Below, piece after piece: positions 18,554-30,800 of a stretch of 64,000 nt of DNA. Position numbers and translations under genes: made by a program. The DNA is taken from the NCBI GenBank assembly GCA_905221605.1, contig CAJNDS010000702.1:850653-914652 (forward strand), read 5' to 3'. Source of the stretch: Symbiodinium natans. Taxonomy: Eukaryota > Sar > Dinophyceae > Suessiales > Symbiodiniaceae. The notes under the pieces were generated by a model. It ran no database searches. It was given only the letters and a program-made list of their open reading frames with translations, and was not told the DNA's origin. How positions within the stretch are numbered: the stretch's first letter is position 1; each line of letters starts with the position of its first letter.

Positions 18554-20240
18554 AGAAGAGAAGCCAAAGAAACCCATGAGCCCCAAAACTTTAGCAGTGG
18601 TTAATTATGGCATGCTCTTCCAGCCGCTTGTGTTCGCATGTTTGATTGCAGCTAGACATAGCACGCAGCTGACACAGTAAGGATCAGTAAGGCATGTCCA
18701 CACGTGAGTCAATGTCTGTATCTGCATGGTAGCTATGTCCACTTTCACGTTGTGTTCCTGCCTTCCTGTCCATATTGTTGTAAAAGTATAGGGTCCCAGT
18801 GCGTGAAACCAATCCAGTGTGCGCGAATCCGCGGTGTGTGAATCCCTTTTCAGTTCGCGATTCTGGCCCGTCCAGTGCGCGAATCGTTCTCCTACCCTTA
18901 TCCGATGTATACTGGAATGCTGCAAGCTGTCATGCAGCGTTCCTGTGCATTCCGCGAAGCTGAAACAAACACCTCAGAGCGGCCGGTACTACGTGTGAAC
19001 CAAACTACCAGAAACCTGTACACCGTGCCTTTTAGGGACCAGGCTCGAGGGCTTATCAAAGGGCACGGAGGGACCCTATGCAGGGTTTGTCCTCGCGGCC
19101 GGAAGCGCGTCGGAATGAGGCCTTTGAAAGAGAAGGGATGAACGCAAACTGGAATTGTAGCTATCGTGCGAATTTGAGCGCGCCCGGCCACAATTCAAGA
19201 GGAGAGGAGAGGTGAGAGTGGGGGCAAGACATGTCAAATACTTGCGCAGGCATCCCGGCATCATGTCCACGACTCGACGCTAGACACCAAAATTGCCCTA
19301 GCGAAAGAAAGAAACAAAGCCTTTTGGCCAATTGATGGTGGGGCCAGATCAACATGTGAGGAGGGTGTTTTTCGACCGCATGCGGACTGGACGTTTCCAC
19401 TTGGCCAACGCGGACGGCAAAAGAAGAAGAATGCCTTTCAGGGTCCTTTGTGTTTATGTGATTTTCTGTGTCTTGACTTGCCTTGGTCTTTATTCATCTT
19501 TCTTTTTGGCGTTGTTTGTCTGACAAGCCCCAAAGCATCCTCTAGAAACAAGCAGCTACTCCAGCACGTTCATCACATAAAAAAAGTCAGCCTTCCCCCC
19601 TTGCGACAAAAGGACAAGGCCCGTCCACACTAAGGCCTCGGGTGAAGTCTCCGTGGTTCGGGGTCATCGTGGGGAACGCTGGCCCTGGCTTCGGCCAGCA
19701 GCAAACGCTGCCGTGTTTCACAAGAAGGAACAGGACTTCGGGCGCGCTCCTGCGCCAGGGGTCGCTGTGGTCCCCCAAGCCCAGCAGAAGAATAAGAAAA
19801 AGATCAACAAAAGAAATGAATGCATAGAAAGAAGAAGAGGAATGTCCAGCTCCATGCCGTGAATGGGCTCATATGTTTCACATCAGACTCGCTGGAACAC
19901 GCCTTGCTTAGCGGCCCGCCTCGGCGGCAGGAACGAAATGCCCAGAAAAAGAAGAAGAAGTAGAGAAGAAGATGAGGAAGAAACAAACAAACAGAAAGCA
20001 GTGGCACTTTGCTGGGCTCGAAAAGGGGGTGGCCGGAACCAACAGCGAGCGAGGGCACACATTGCTAGGTGGTAGTCATACTACCAGGCGGATTGCAATG
20101 GGGAGGCTCTTTGTGTGTTGATCCTTGCTTTGCAGTATCCCAAGCTAAGCCCGGAAACTGGGGCGGGGCAAAACTGCCCAAGGGCCCAAAAAGAGAGGGA
20201 AAGAGAGAGAAGAAGGAGATAGGGGGCAGGAGAGAAAGCA
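18554..20240. other. Non-coding, purine-rich stretch
   Basis: No segment with convincing coding character. From about 19.7 kb the + strand becomes increasingly A/G-rich with many GAAGAAG words, leading into the microsatellite at 20241. Confidence 0.45.
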
Positions 20241-20290
20241 GAAGAAGAAGAAGAAGAAGAAGAAGAAGAAGAAGAAGAAGAAGAAGAAGA
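20241..20290. repeat. (GAA)n microsatellite
   Basis: An almost perfect run of GAA units of about 50 bases, continuing imperfectly to about 20298. Further G/A-rich repeats (GAGGC, GAGGA) follow at 20391-20424. Confidence 0.95.
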
Positions 20291-20424
20291 ATAAGAAGTG
20301 AGAGGGGGATGAGGGTGTGGTGTCAGGAATCCCCCGACAGCGATTCCTGCCTGGGGGCGCGCGTACCGCACGCGGGAGGGGGGAACCTCCGAGGCGAGGC
20401 GAGGCGAGGAGAGGAGAGGAAGAA

Positions 20425-21774
20425 TGACAGTTTATTTATATAGCCACTTTTTCAAACACCCCTTAAACCCTGAAAATCCATGCTAGGCGAAACAGAGACT
20501 GACAAACAGAGAGAGAAAGAGAGATTGCCGATCGGTGGTTGTATGTGACATTCGGCCAGTGAGTGTCTTTGCTTGCCTTGGTTTGCAAACTGTAGAAACC
20601 AGCCCGAGCTTTGCGTTTTAAATTCGCACTTTTTAACATAGAGTTATGAACTCAAAAACAGCTGAATTTTTACACATTAAACAAAATGCCTCGTTCTCTG
20701 GGCTCTGGGTCTCCAAGGTTCAAAACATCTGCTTAAAAACCAACGTTCAACGGATTTAAGTGTTCTCGGATACCCAAGCTTAAAACTTTGACACGCAAGC
20801 CGAGATGCGACAAACCGTTAATAACAAATTTGTTGTCGAAGCTTTGAGCTTCAATTATCAACCTTTTCAAAAGCCCTCTACCGGGGATGCCTTCTTCGCA
20901 AGTACTTGATATTCCTGACCCCCCTCACCCTTTCGCCCAGGGGCCTCTCTCGGGACTGAGCTGTAGGTTTGTGGCTGAAGGCACCCAAAATCGCATGATG
21001 GCTGCACCTACATTTAGAATTACAGCGTAGGGAGGGGGACGTCGTTTGGGTGTGGGAGGGGGTAAGTAAGGGCAAACTATCCCCACAATGCCAGAGGCCT
21101 GGGGCCTGGGTGGATGTCTCGGTTTCATGCTGAGGTGGTTTCAAGTGGCAAGCAACTGTCCGCCTGTGTGCGCAGGGTTCGAATGTGACGCTGAAGATGG
21201 GCCACCTCCCAGGTGCAGAAGATGCGCCTAGAGATGCCTAGAAGATGCTATATGATGTCGTGATCCCAGAGGACACAAAATGACACAGGCTCTGGCATGC
21301 CAGGCCTCTTCCTGACCCCAGAGCCACGGAATCCGAGCATGTGGTCTTCGAGTGTTTCAGACCGATTCCTTCCCGTGGATCAGCCGGTGACAGGCTTACT
21401 TCATAGCATGTGTGACTACGTGACTATGTGTGACTGGTCTCAGTGTGCCCCGGGCCACTCTCGTGCCGCATCTTTTGCCCAGTGATTGGCTCAGTCTTTG
21501 AGGAGTTCTTCCCACTCCTGGCCCGGCGGCAGCCACGAAATCAGCTGGGTTACTTGGCTGGCCAGCGAAACACAGTCTTGCCACAAAGCTCGTGCACAGT
21601 GAGATGTACAGAGTCTGTCTGCGTGGTTGTGGTTCTATGGCTTCACCCTTCTTCGCCGCTTATCCTCCATTGACGTTGCGATCTGCAGGTGGGGCCGAGC
21701 CCACCGGATCCATTCAGGCACACTGCCTCGGCATATCTCGGCATTTCCTGAGTCACTCCTGCTCTCGTACATGT
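20425..21774. other. Stretch without clear genes
   Basis: 20425-20880 is comparatively A/T-rich and has no coding signal. 21150-21600 contains weak + strand coding-like frames (for example GLFLTPEPRNPSMWSSSV near 21300 and EFFPLLARRQPRNQLGYLAG near 21505), too short to call. Confidence 0.35.
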
Positions 21775-22010
21775 ACAGGCAGGCAGGCAGGCAGGCACAC
21801 ATACACGCCCATGAGCGCATTCACTCAGACCATGCACGCGCCATCACACACTCAGCCCACGCAACAAAGCACACGCAAATGCTCACGCCCCAACGCACAC
21901 CCACCATCATCCACCAGCGCACATGCAGCTACGCACATGTACACGCCCACTGCACACATGCATCCACATGCGCTCATGATGCAAACGGTGCGCACCAACG
22001 CATGTGTGAC
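21775..22010. repeat. GGCA repeat followed by CA-rich cryptic repeats
   Basis: GGCA is repeated about five times at 21776-21796. About 200 bases of interrupted ACAC, CACGC and CATGCAC words follow. The open frames here are Thr/His/Ala-rich and are due to the repeat. Confidence 0.75.
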
Positions 22011-22245
22011 AAAGCACGACATGCGCACCAATTCACGAGCTCCAACGCACGGGCAAGCTTCCCATGCAAACAAAAGCAGGCGCCACAATGCATGCGCCAC
22101 AGAGCATCTTGCAAGGTCATGCAGAGGATTACTAGCATAAATTCTATCATGCAATGATATGCGTAATTGTTGTGTGCACGGAGATCAACGAAGAATACGA
22201 AGACCAGAGCCCTTGAGGCATTTGCGTGTCCGATCTCCTCAACGG

Positions 22246-25212
22246 ATGAATTGAGGCGCTTGCCAAGCCTGTAGGAGCTCGCAAGGTCCAAGCTGAGTTT
22301 TCTGGAGAGCTCCCTGGGACATGACTTGCTTGGCACACCTCCCCATGCAGAGCTCAGCGCCAGCGAAAAGTTGTGTTCACGAGACGGAAGCGTTCGCAAG
22401 CAGGCCGCATAGTTGCCGTGATCTGAATCTGTTGTCCTGTTGAAGGGACTTCCTCACATTTTACTTCTCGCCGGAGAAGGCCGCCGAAACCTTCGTGGCG
22501 AGTGTGTGTGCCGCAGCGTCAATGCAGATGCGGCTTGCTCATATGCAACCTTTGTCAGACAACCTCATCTGCGCATGGACCATGTGCTGACAGAGCCACA
22601 GCAGCTCGCCACTGAGCATGTGACACGTGCCGATCAAGAAGCATGTGGAGCAGTCCAGCTGCTAACCCCTTGCATCCCTGCACGCTCGAAGTGTGCGAGA
22701 GGTTTCTGGCGAAAGCAAGTGTGTGCTTCACGCTGGCTGCTTTGTTGCTCGCTGGCTATTCAAGGATAATCCTGGTGTCATCATGGCGACCGGAAAGCAC
22801 GATGTGCAGTTCAACAAAATTCCCCTGCAGTTCCCGCGTTCGAGGCCAGGCTGGGATGGCGGATTGGCGTTGCAGGATTGTGATGCCACTCTCAGTGGAG
22901 ATCGTCTTATCATGTCTTGCCTTTCACTTTCATTCCCTTTCTTTGGCTGCAAGAATAGACGCGAGAGTCTGAGAGCGGCGCAATTGAATCACAGGCTGCT
23001 CTTCCTCGAGCTGGCATGCGTTGGGCACGGTGCAGACATGCGCCAATGCGGTGTCGGGAGCCGCTCGATTGCACGGACGGGCTAGGGCCTACTCCAAGGA
23101 CCCCCTCAAGCACCTCTCCACCCCTCGAGGCCTTTGCCCTGCATCCAGCCCATCCCCTCCATCCAGGCCCATGCCCCCGCCCTTTGCCCGCATACCTTCC
23201 ATGCACTGGGACCGAAACAGGTCGGATGAGACCAGACCAAAATTTGCATGTGCCAGGCGAAGATACAGTCAACTACTCGTATGATAAACAATGACTCTTG
23301 AACAGTCGTGAATACGACGAAGAGTTGGAAGAATGGGCTTGACGCTTTCCCCATCCAGTGTTTCCAGTTGTTGCCTTTGGGTGTGTAGATACAGGGAGGT
23401 CCACCAAAGTATGTTCAGAGGGTCCTACTTAGTTTGGGGAGGGGCCTTTCTGCACTGTGATGCACTGCGACATGAGAAGTTGGAGAATGAACTCTTGGCT
23501 GCCCTTGTCCTCCTTTCAGACCCTTCAAATATGGCGCGCTTCATCAACGCAGCATCTTTCGAGGTCACAGTTGCTGCTCGGTTGAATGTTTCGAAGTTGA
23601 CTTTGGCGTTGCCAGTCGGAATAGGGGAGCCTCGATTCGAGGCCTTTGCCGGCCCAAGGGAGGCGCCCTTTCAAGCCCTCGACAAAGAGCCCAGGCCTTA
23701 AGGCCCTAAGGGTCGGATCACGACATTTGGACAGAATTGCTGCAAAATGCAGTGAAAACAGCCACCTTCAATTTCTGCAATTTTTCTGTACATGCTCAAG
23801 ATGGGAAACGGCCATTGAGGCCTCATTCAGTGATCCTGGCATCGGTGCACAACCTGAATGACGCCACTCCAAAACAGGGCTTCAAGGCCAGAAGCTGTTC
23901 TGATTCAACTGCATAACTGCTTTCGGTAGGGGCCTGAAGGTCGATTTAATTGTAACGCTACGCGACCCGCCTCGGCCTGAACTTCTGTAACAAGGCAACC
24001 CCAAACCAGGAGCTCGGGGCAGTGGTGGGAAAACGCCCCGGAGGCCAAGATGAAAGGCGGGCGGGGTGTAGGGGCGGTGCCCCTGTGGCAGGCTGAAGTA
24101 ACCCCTGGTCCTGATGCACCGTCTGCTCCCGGACACTTGTCGGCTATGGGGGCTACCCATTTCAGGCCAAACAGTGCAAAATAAAGGTGCTGTGTGAGGG
24201 GATTAAAGGCGGGGCGCCTGCTTTGTGCTACCCAGACACCTACGGCCCAAGGCCTCGACGGATATGGGTCATATCTTCACGGTTGACAGGAATAGAGGAC
24301 TGTATGTTTGTCATTGTTGGTCATTTGACGCGACATAATGGCCCCGGTTGGATTGCGCGAGCTTTGACGTTGCCGCTTGACACGTGAGACATTTTGTCAC
24401 ACTCGGGGCCCACATGGATGAGAGCTTTAAGATTCCTTCGAGCTTAAGACGATGCAGTCGTGGCATGTCTTGGCATGTTTTGGGGGCCAGGTGACAGTCT
24501 GGGAAATTCCCAGCACACGCTGGAGGAGTGGTCGGAGCATTCAGCCACCTGCTCGGAGGAGCGTCCCAGAGTGGATGTAGCAAGAGAGCTCACAGCATCT
24601 CACAGCTGTGTTGACATGTCCCATCAGCTTTGAGTGTTCGAACCCTTGCAGGATATTGGACAAAGTCACAGATGCCCATGGTCGCGCAACAGCCATGTTG
24701 CCACAGGCCACCAGCATCCGACTCTCTGTTCTTGCCAGTCCTTGTGCTAATGCTTGTGTTGCGAGGAGAAGGTACGGCCCCATCAATATGCCAGCAAGAA
24801 GGCATGCAACCGACATCATTGCTTCAGGTTGCTTGCGCTAGCTTGCATTTCTCAGGGCTATGTCGTCTCTGTTCAAGATCCTGAGAGCGGCGAGATCCTC
24901 CTAACTGATTTGCCAAGAACTCAGAGAGGCAATTTCAGGAATGACAACGCCGTTGTTTGGCCATAATCTTCTTTCCGAGTGTGCACGAAACGACAGCATG
25001 CCTGAGGCTGCGCCTTGGCCGGATGCCCCCGCGAGTCGAGTCTGCCAGCTAGCGGCTCAGCCCTTCAGACTTTGCTCCGCGCAGCTCCAACACGTCTGGG
25101 TGGTCACAGAGGCGCTGCCATGGCCGGTGCAATGCGGGTCTCGATTGCCACCGACCGTGCTGTGTATGCAAGGTGCCAAGATGTCCCAAGCTTCATCAGT
25201 GATGGGGTGTGA
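22246..25212 (+). CDS. Candidate multi-exon gene(s), unknown product
   Basis: Coding-like + strand segments are about 22289-22412 (LSFLESSLGHDLLGTPPHAE), 22447-22535 (DFLTFYFSPEKAAETFVASV), 22665-22760 (LEVCERFLAKASVCFTLAAL, hydrophobic), 22760-22885 (DNPGVIMATGKHDVQFNKIP, in another frame), 23465-23640 (NELLAALVLLSDPSNMARFI), 24640-24835 (ILDKVTDAHGRATAMLPQAT), 24855-24966 (YVVSVQDPESGEILLTDLP, then a stop) and 25040-25212 (GAAMAGAMRVSIATDRAVYA). They follow one another on one strand with possible splice sites, but I cannot prove they form one gene. No domain is recognised. 24541-24819 also has an open, hydrophobic - strand frame. Confidence 0.3.
23953..23979 (+). repeat. Third copy of the recurring GC-rich core
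   Basis: It matches the copies at 8544 and 8818 over about 25 bases (TAACGCTACGCGACCCGCCT, then CGGCCTG), and the A/T-rich bases before it are also similar. A shorter match to GCGGCCCGCCTCGGC is at about 19911. Confidence 0.6.
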
Positions 25213-25250
25213 GGGCATGACATGTTCAGAGGTCCGGTCTTGATTGCCGG

Positions 25251-25480
25251 ATGTGTGTGTGTGTGTGTGTGCACGTACCCTTCTGGTTTTGTGGTTGGAG
25301 CATCATCCGGCGTGTTTGAGGCTTGGCTGCTGTAGCACGCTTCCGGACTAAGTTTCGGACAAAGGAATAAGTCAGGCTTAGGCATTGGGATGGGAATGTC
25401 GAGTGACGTCTTGTGGTTCGAAGTGGCACTCAAGTGTGCCCCGGTGGTTGTGTGTGTGCGAGAGAGAGAGAGAGAGAGAG
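25251..25480. repeat. (GT)n and (GA)n microsatellites
   Basis: GT repeats fill 25251-25271 and AG repeats fill 25460-25480. They border the larger tandem array that follows. Confidence 0.9.
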
Positions 25481-25539
25481 CCTGTTGGCTGCCATTCGCT
25501 GACCAATACCCTGGCTACACAAGGTTGGTGGGATTCGGC

Positions 25540-26410
25540 TTCGTCTAAATTCCCCCCCCCCCCCGGTTTCTTGTTTTTATTTATTGTATTCATTCCTCGA
25601 AAATTAAAGAAGTGGAGAATTGATAGAGAATTCGAGTATAATCCAAATGACAACAAAGTCCCTTCTGACGCAATCAAAAAGCGGGGGGTTGGGGGGGCGC
25701 AGCCCTCCCCAATTTGCTCAGATTGCCCTATAGTCCTACACTGTCCGTCTGCTAGATAGAATGAGTAGAGAAGTAGAGAATTAGTCTAAATCCCACCCCC
25801 CTCGTTTCTTGTCTTTGTTGCTTGTACTCATTCTTCGAACACTAGAGAAGTAGAGAATTGATAGAGCACTCGAGTATATATATATATATATCTCCAAATG
25901 ACAACAAAGTCGTTTCTGACGTAACCAAAGAGCGGGGGGGTAGGGGGGGGGGCGCAGAGCCCCCCCCCCATTTGCTCAGATTGCCTTTTTTAGTCTGCTG
26001 AAATAGAATGAGTAGAGAAGTAGAGCATTCGTGTAAATTCCACCCCCCCGTTTCTTGTTTTTGTTTCTTGTATTCATTGACAACAATTAGAGAAGTGGAG
26101 AATTGATAGAGAATTCGAGTATAATCCAAATGACAACAAAGTCCTTTCTGAGGTAATCAAAAAGCGGGGGGGTTGGGGGGGGCGCAGCCCCCCCCATTTG
26201 CTCAGATTGCCCTATGATCCTACACTGTCGGTCTGCTGGGATAGAATGAGTAGAGAAAGAAGTAGAGAATTGGTCTAAGTTCCACCCCCCTCGTTTCTTG
26301 TTTTTGTTTCTTGTACTCATTCTTCGAACATCAGAGAAGTAGAGAATTGATAGAGAATTACAGGATAATCCAAATCACAACAAAGTTCTTTCGGACGTAA
26401 TCGCAAAGCT
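25540..26410. repeat. Tandem array of a ~240 bp unit (three full copies plus a partial)
   Basis: Each unit has a C-run, GTTTCTTGT followed by a T-rich stretch, GAGAAGTAGAGAATTGATAG, a CAAATGACAACAAAGT segment, GCGGGGGGTTGG-type G-run, CATTTGCTCAGATTGCC, and GAATGAGTAGAGAAGTAGAG. The GTTTCTTG landmark occurs at 25566, 25804, 26050 and 26293 (spacings 238, 246 and 243). Copies differ mainly in the length of G and C runs and in a (TA)n insertion at about 25875-25892 in the second copy. Short frames ending in the unit are not genes. Confidence 0.92.
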
Positions 26411-26581
26411 GGTCGACGTCGTGGGGTTGGTTTCAGGCTTCGGGTTTACGATTTTGGGTTTAGGGTTCGAGTTTCGGGTGGGTCTAGGTTTAGGCTTGAG
26501 GGTAGGTTTGAAAATTCGGCTTACACAAAGAGTGCCTTTCTGTCCTCTCCACGTCTTTCAAGTCTATGTCTTTCAAGTCTG

Positions 26582-26862
26582 AAAAGGGGTGGGGATTGTC
26601 TTGCGGGAGTATGAGGCGGGGTTTGTCTTTCGCGAGTATGAGGGGGGGGTCAGTCCTTCAGCGAGTATGAGGGGCGGGGGGGGGGGGGGGGGTTAGTCCT
26701 TCTGGGAGTAAAGGGGGGGGGGGGGTTTGTAGTTCTCCCCCCCCCCCCCCCGCCCCAACACCTGTCACCCCCCCCCCCCCCCCCCCCCCCCCCATAACTC
26801 CCTGGAGAACTAACTAACCCCCCCCCCCCCATACTCCCTGGAGGACTAACCCCCCCACCCCG
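26582..26862. repeat. Large imperfect inverted repeat of G-runs and C-runs
   Basis: The left half (26582-26722) holds several units of the type TTAGTCCTTCTGGGAGTA followed by 8-19 G. The right half (26736-26862) holds the reverse complement, TACTCCCTGGAGGACTAACC with 11-26 C. The core between them is about 26726-26740. If folded, the arms would pair over more than 100 bases. The single-stranded G arms could also form quadruplexes. Confidence 0.85.
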
Positions 26863-27866
26863 TGCCTAACGGCGCGGTCTCGCGACTCCCTGCATCCTGA
26901 GCATTACAACCTTGAACCATCTTGAACCATCGTGGCATTGCTGAACAAACTTGACTTGAAGAATGGTCTCATTATGGTCTCCTATTCAACAGAGATATAT
27001 GTAGTCGAGGCATAGCGAAACAGATCAACTTCCAAAGGCACCTGGAGATTCCATTGCCGTGCTGGGAGTTGTCGCCGCAGTCGGTACGATCTGTCCCGGA
27101 GGAAAACCAGGCGAAACTTCCGAAAAGTTTGTGAAGCCATCGGCGTTCGGGGTCTTTGCAGATGGTATGAGCATGAAACCATTCCGCACACCATCATATC
27201 ATGGCCTGCCTTTGCCAGGCAACATGTGTGCGCCGTCGGCTGTGCATTTTGAGCCGACAGCGCCGCACCAAGTTCTGTAACTACGCGCCTCGAACCCCAT
27301 TCTGCATTGGCCAGACTTGCCATGCCGTGCTTAGCCACGAGAAGTAGCATGTCATTGCCATTGCACGCTGTTTCATTTGCGGAGCTTCTGCTTGCTCGGT
27401 AATGCAGATGGTTTACGGCGAGAAGACCTTGTCGGTAAGAAACACATGTCCCTCGTTAGGCAGATAGGCAGAAAAACAGACAAAGGGAGAGAGAGTGCAA
27501 CCACAACAAACACGTAGTTTTGTCATTTGAAGTTGCATTCGTGTGTTCAGGACACCTTATAGCTAACTTCCTTGCAGCTTCTTCACAGACACCGGCATGC
27601 AACTAGCAGACCCAACCGCCACAACTACAACAACCGCAAGTCAACTTTGCGCAGTACACCAGTCTCCTGAAGGTTGCAACAAGCATAGCCACAAGACCAG
27701 CAAATCGGGCAGAGCCCATGTCATGAGCAGTCTCCCCGGGAGCCGCTTTTGGCCATGACAGCTGCAATGACGCCGGAGGCAGGGGAATGTTGGAGCGCTC
27801 ATGTTACTGAGACAAAACCACATACGATGACCGAATCTTGCTCGAGCATGCTGGGCGCACGTACAG
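26863..27866 (+). other. Stretch with one weak coding-like segment
   Basis: At about 27060-27280 a + strand frame without an ATG start (VVAAVGTICPGGKPGETSEK, FGVFADGMSMKPF) ends in a stop at 27278 and may be an exon. I see nothing else supportable. Confidence 0.2.
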
Positions 27867-30800
27867 GTGTGGGATCAGCTGAAGCATCTTCGAGAGGACA
27901 GGGAGAAGCTTAAGGAGGCTCGGGCCGATCCTTGTTGAGCTTCCAGTTGCAGCCGGGCGAAGGCCGAAGATCCAGCCACAACTTTCAGAAATGGCAATCG
28001 ACTACGGTAGTCTTTCCGAGAATCGAAAACCTCGGTCTTCGCAAGATTTTTTTTACAAAGACGGAATCCCTGAGTACTCGAGTCGCCGGAGATGCTCAGA
28101 GTCCACATCATGGCAGGATATGCTGAAGGCATCAGTGAGCGGCACAAAGTACTTGCTTGACAGGCAGCTGAGAGTGCACTGCAAGATGGAGACGAGGGTG
28201 GCTTCGAGTTTCAGAACATGCTCGCCTCTGAAATCACCGCATCTTGGTTCTTTCAGCTAGATGTTTGGTTGGTAGTGTCATTCTTGGAGCAGCCTCAGCA
28301 GTCAAGAAGTACTTCGAGGAAAAGATCGAAGAGCTCGAAGGCAAGTATGGCACCCAGCCGCCCCTGCCGGGAGCCAGGAACGAGCCTTCGCAGGCTCAGC
28401 TGCACAAAGGGCATCCATGATATAGCACTGATCTGGTCAGTTCTCTAAATTATGGTCCCTTGTTGGGTACCCTAGATAAGCGGGGCCGCCTTATAATCAG
28501 GACGACCATATTTTAGAGAAGTGACCATATAGTCTTTGCTTGGAGCTTGCAATTGTAGTGACGCGGGGGAGAGCAAGATGGCAAGATGAGCCGTCATAAT
28601 GGGGATTTCCGAAACTGTGGTACCCTTTTTGGGATATAAACGGGGTACTCCTATTTTGGAAGTACCCCATATGAGGGCAAAGGTGATTCTTCGTTTTGCC
28701 GGGTTCGGCGATGCAAGTCTGACCCGGGGATCGAGAGTCGGCGGCATGAAAGCATGATTGGCACAGATACGTATTGCAGCTATGTTGTTTTTATTTGGTC
28801 GTATTCGGTCGCAAATTTGTTTGGTTGTTTGATGAGAGCATTTTTTTTGTGAGTATGTGTGTGTGTGTGTGTCTCTATCTGGGTCTGTGTCTGCGTCTGT
28901 GTGTGGTTCCTTCTTTGATTTCGACAAAATTGCGATTTCGACAAACTTTCGCTGCAGGCAGGCAAGTTGCCGTTGCCACCCCCGCCGCCGGCGTGACCGG
29001 GCCGAATTTGTCATGTACTGTCAGCCATCAGATCTGGTGCCGGAAGCCAGGGCAACGTGCTAGAGAGCGTTGCCTAGGCCACTGGCGCTGGCCAAGTTGC
29101 CGAGCATGCCACCACTGCCAGGCACCTTCCTCATCAGCTTGTTGATTTTGTGGAGGTTGACTGATTCGCTGGATTTCTTGCAGGACGCAGTTTACATGAG
29201 AATGGTATGGAGAGATGTGGAGAGGAGATTGACCGGCTTTGAAGAGGCTAAACAATCCCATAGCCCAGGTGTGGCTCTCCCGGGCATCCCAGCAGGAGTG
29301 GCGGCGAATCTCCCTCCAGGCCCGTGCTGAGAGAAAAATGATTGGTGCATCTGGTTTCTGGGTTGTTACCTCAGGCCCTTAAACCCATCCATGTCCTAGT
29401 CTCCTTTTAGCACAGCGATTGAAGGAGGGTACTGGCTTCTGCAAGAAGATGCAAGGAATCGCCGCCAACATCCCACCGGGTGTCGCAAGCGCCCTGGGCA
29501 AGATGCCTCCCGTGCCGGGAGCTCCCCCAGTGCCAGGCAAAGGAGGGAGGGAGCTGTGGGAGCCTGGTCTATATAGGTTCACATGAGACAATATTGCAAG
29601 AACATCAACTAGCCAGGTTCCTGTCAGACAAGCATGTGAGGCTTGGCCCCGGGCTTTGCTGGGGTGCGGCCACCGCCCATTCCGTTACCTCCTGGCGTAA
29701 TGCCGCCGATGCTCGCCAGCAAAAGAGTGTTCATTGACATGAAGCGCCAGCAGCGTATGACCAAAAGAAAGTATCTACGCTTCGTCCGCCCCGAGGTTCA
29801 ACAGTAAAAATCCCCTGAGCTCGCTTTGCTTGGTGCAACCGTTATCAACGCATTGGTCGAACTCCTTCAACAAAAGCAGTGCTACTGCACGTGCTTCTGC
29901 GCTTCCTGACTCAGTGTCCTGAAAGGTTCCTGGGTCAGCCCGTGAGTTTGACGCAGCAGCAGGCCATGGAGCCCACGCCCCAGCAAAGGGCTAGAAAGCA
30001 TCCCTCCATCCGTGTCCTCTTCTCCGTGGCTTCGGTGCTGTGTGATTTGGCGGCGGGCAGCCGGAATTAAGGTATGAAGAGATAAAGGCTCGAGACACAG
30101 CCACTTGGCAGACTGATGTCAGGTGTTGTGACTGTTGCGGTAGCCTCGTAGTGTGGACTTGCCAACCAAGGGCAGCTTAAACTGGACATAACCCTGAAGC
30201 GCTTGTAGACACAATTCCGCCTCTCCCATGCGATATGCACCAATTCTGACATGAGATGAGATCACGAGCACCAAAATCCAAAGCTCGGTGCTTGGAAGTG
30301 ATCGTCATTTCATATTTGTCATGCGCTTTCCGAGGCGCTGGAGCCGGAGGTCATCGAGTTAGTTCACTACTTCAAGATCTCAGATCGACATGCTCGGATG
30401 CTCAACGAGCAGCTCAAGCCACTCGGCTCCCGCTGTAGTCACTCTCTGTACTGTAGTTGCTATTATTGTTGCTACCACTCCTACCCAGCTCCTACCCGTT
30501 TCAATGTCGGATAGTGAACATCTGAGGCGCCGAAACAACACCTACGAGGAGGACATCGCATCCCTGTACGAGATCTTGAAAGGCGCCAAGAATCCAGGAG
30601 GGGGCCCGCCAGCACAATGCAGCACATGTCCGCATGTGTTCGTGTTTATAAGTTTATACTTCGTGCTCATCAGCCTCAATTGTAAAAACAATCCGGGGGC
30701 ATGATGTGAGCTTGCCTTCGCCTAGTCTTGACCATTCCTGACCCGATGGTTTGTGCATGCGAGCGCTGACAGCGTCATCAAGTGCAGCATCAGTCTTTTC

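Noticed and set aside
20069-20443. A frame with a long Arg run (or Ser run on the other strand)
   Set aside because: It is the (GAA)n microsatellite read as codons.
25540-26410. CRISPR-like array
   Set aside because: Units are ~240 bp tandem copies without short repeats and unique spacers, and the genome is eukaryotic.
26450-26500. A second telomere repeat block (GGGTTTAGGGTT-like words)
   Set aside because: The words are degenerate and not in a regular 7-base register.
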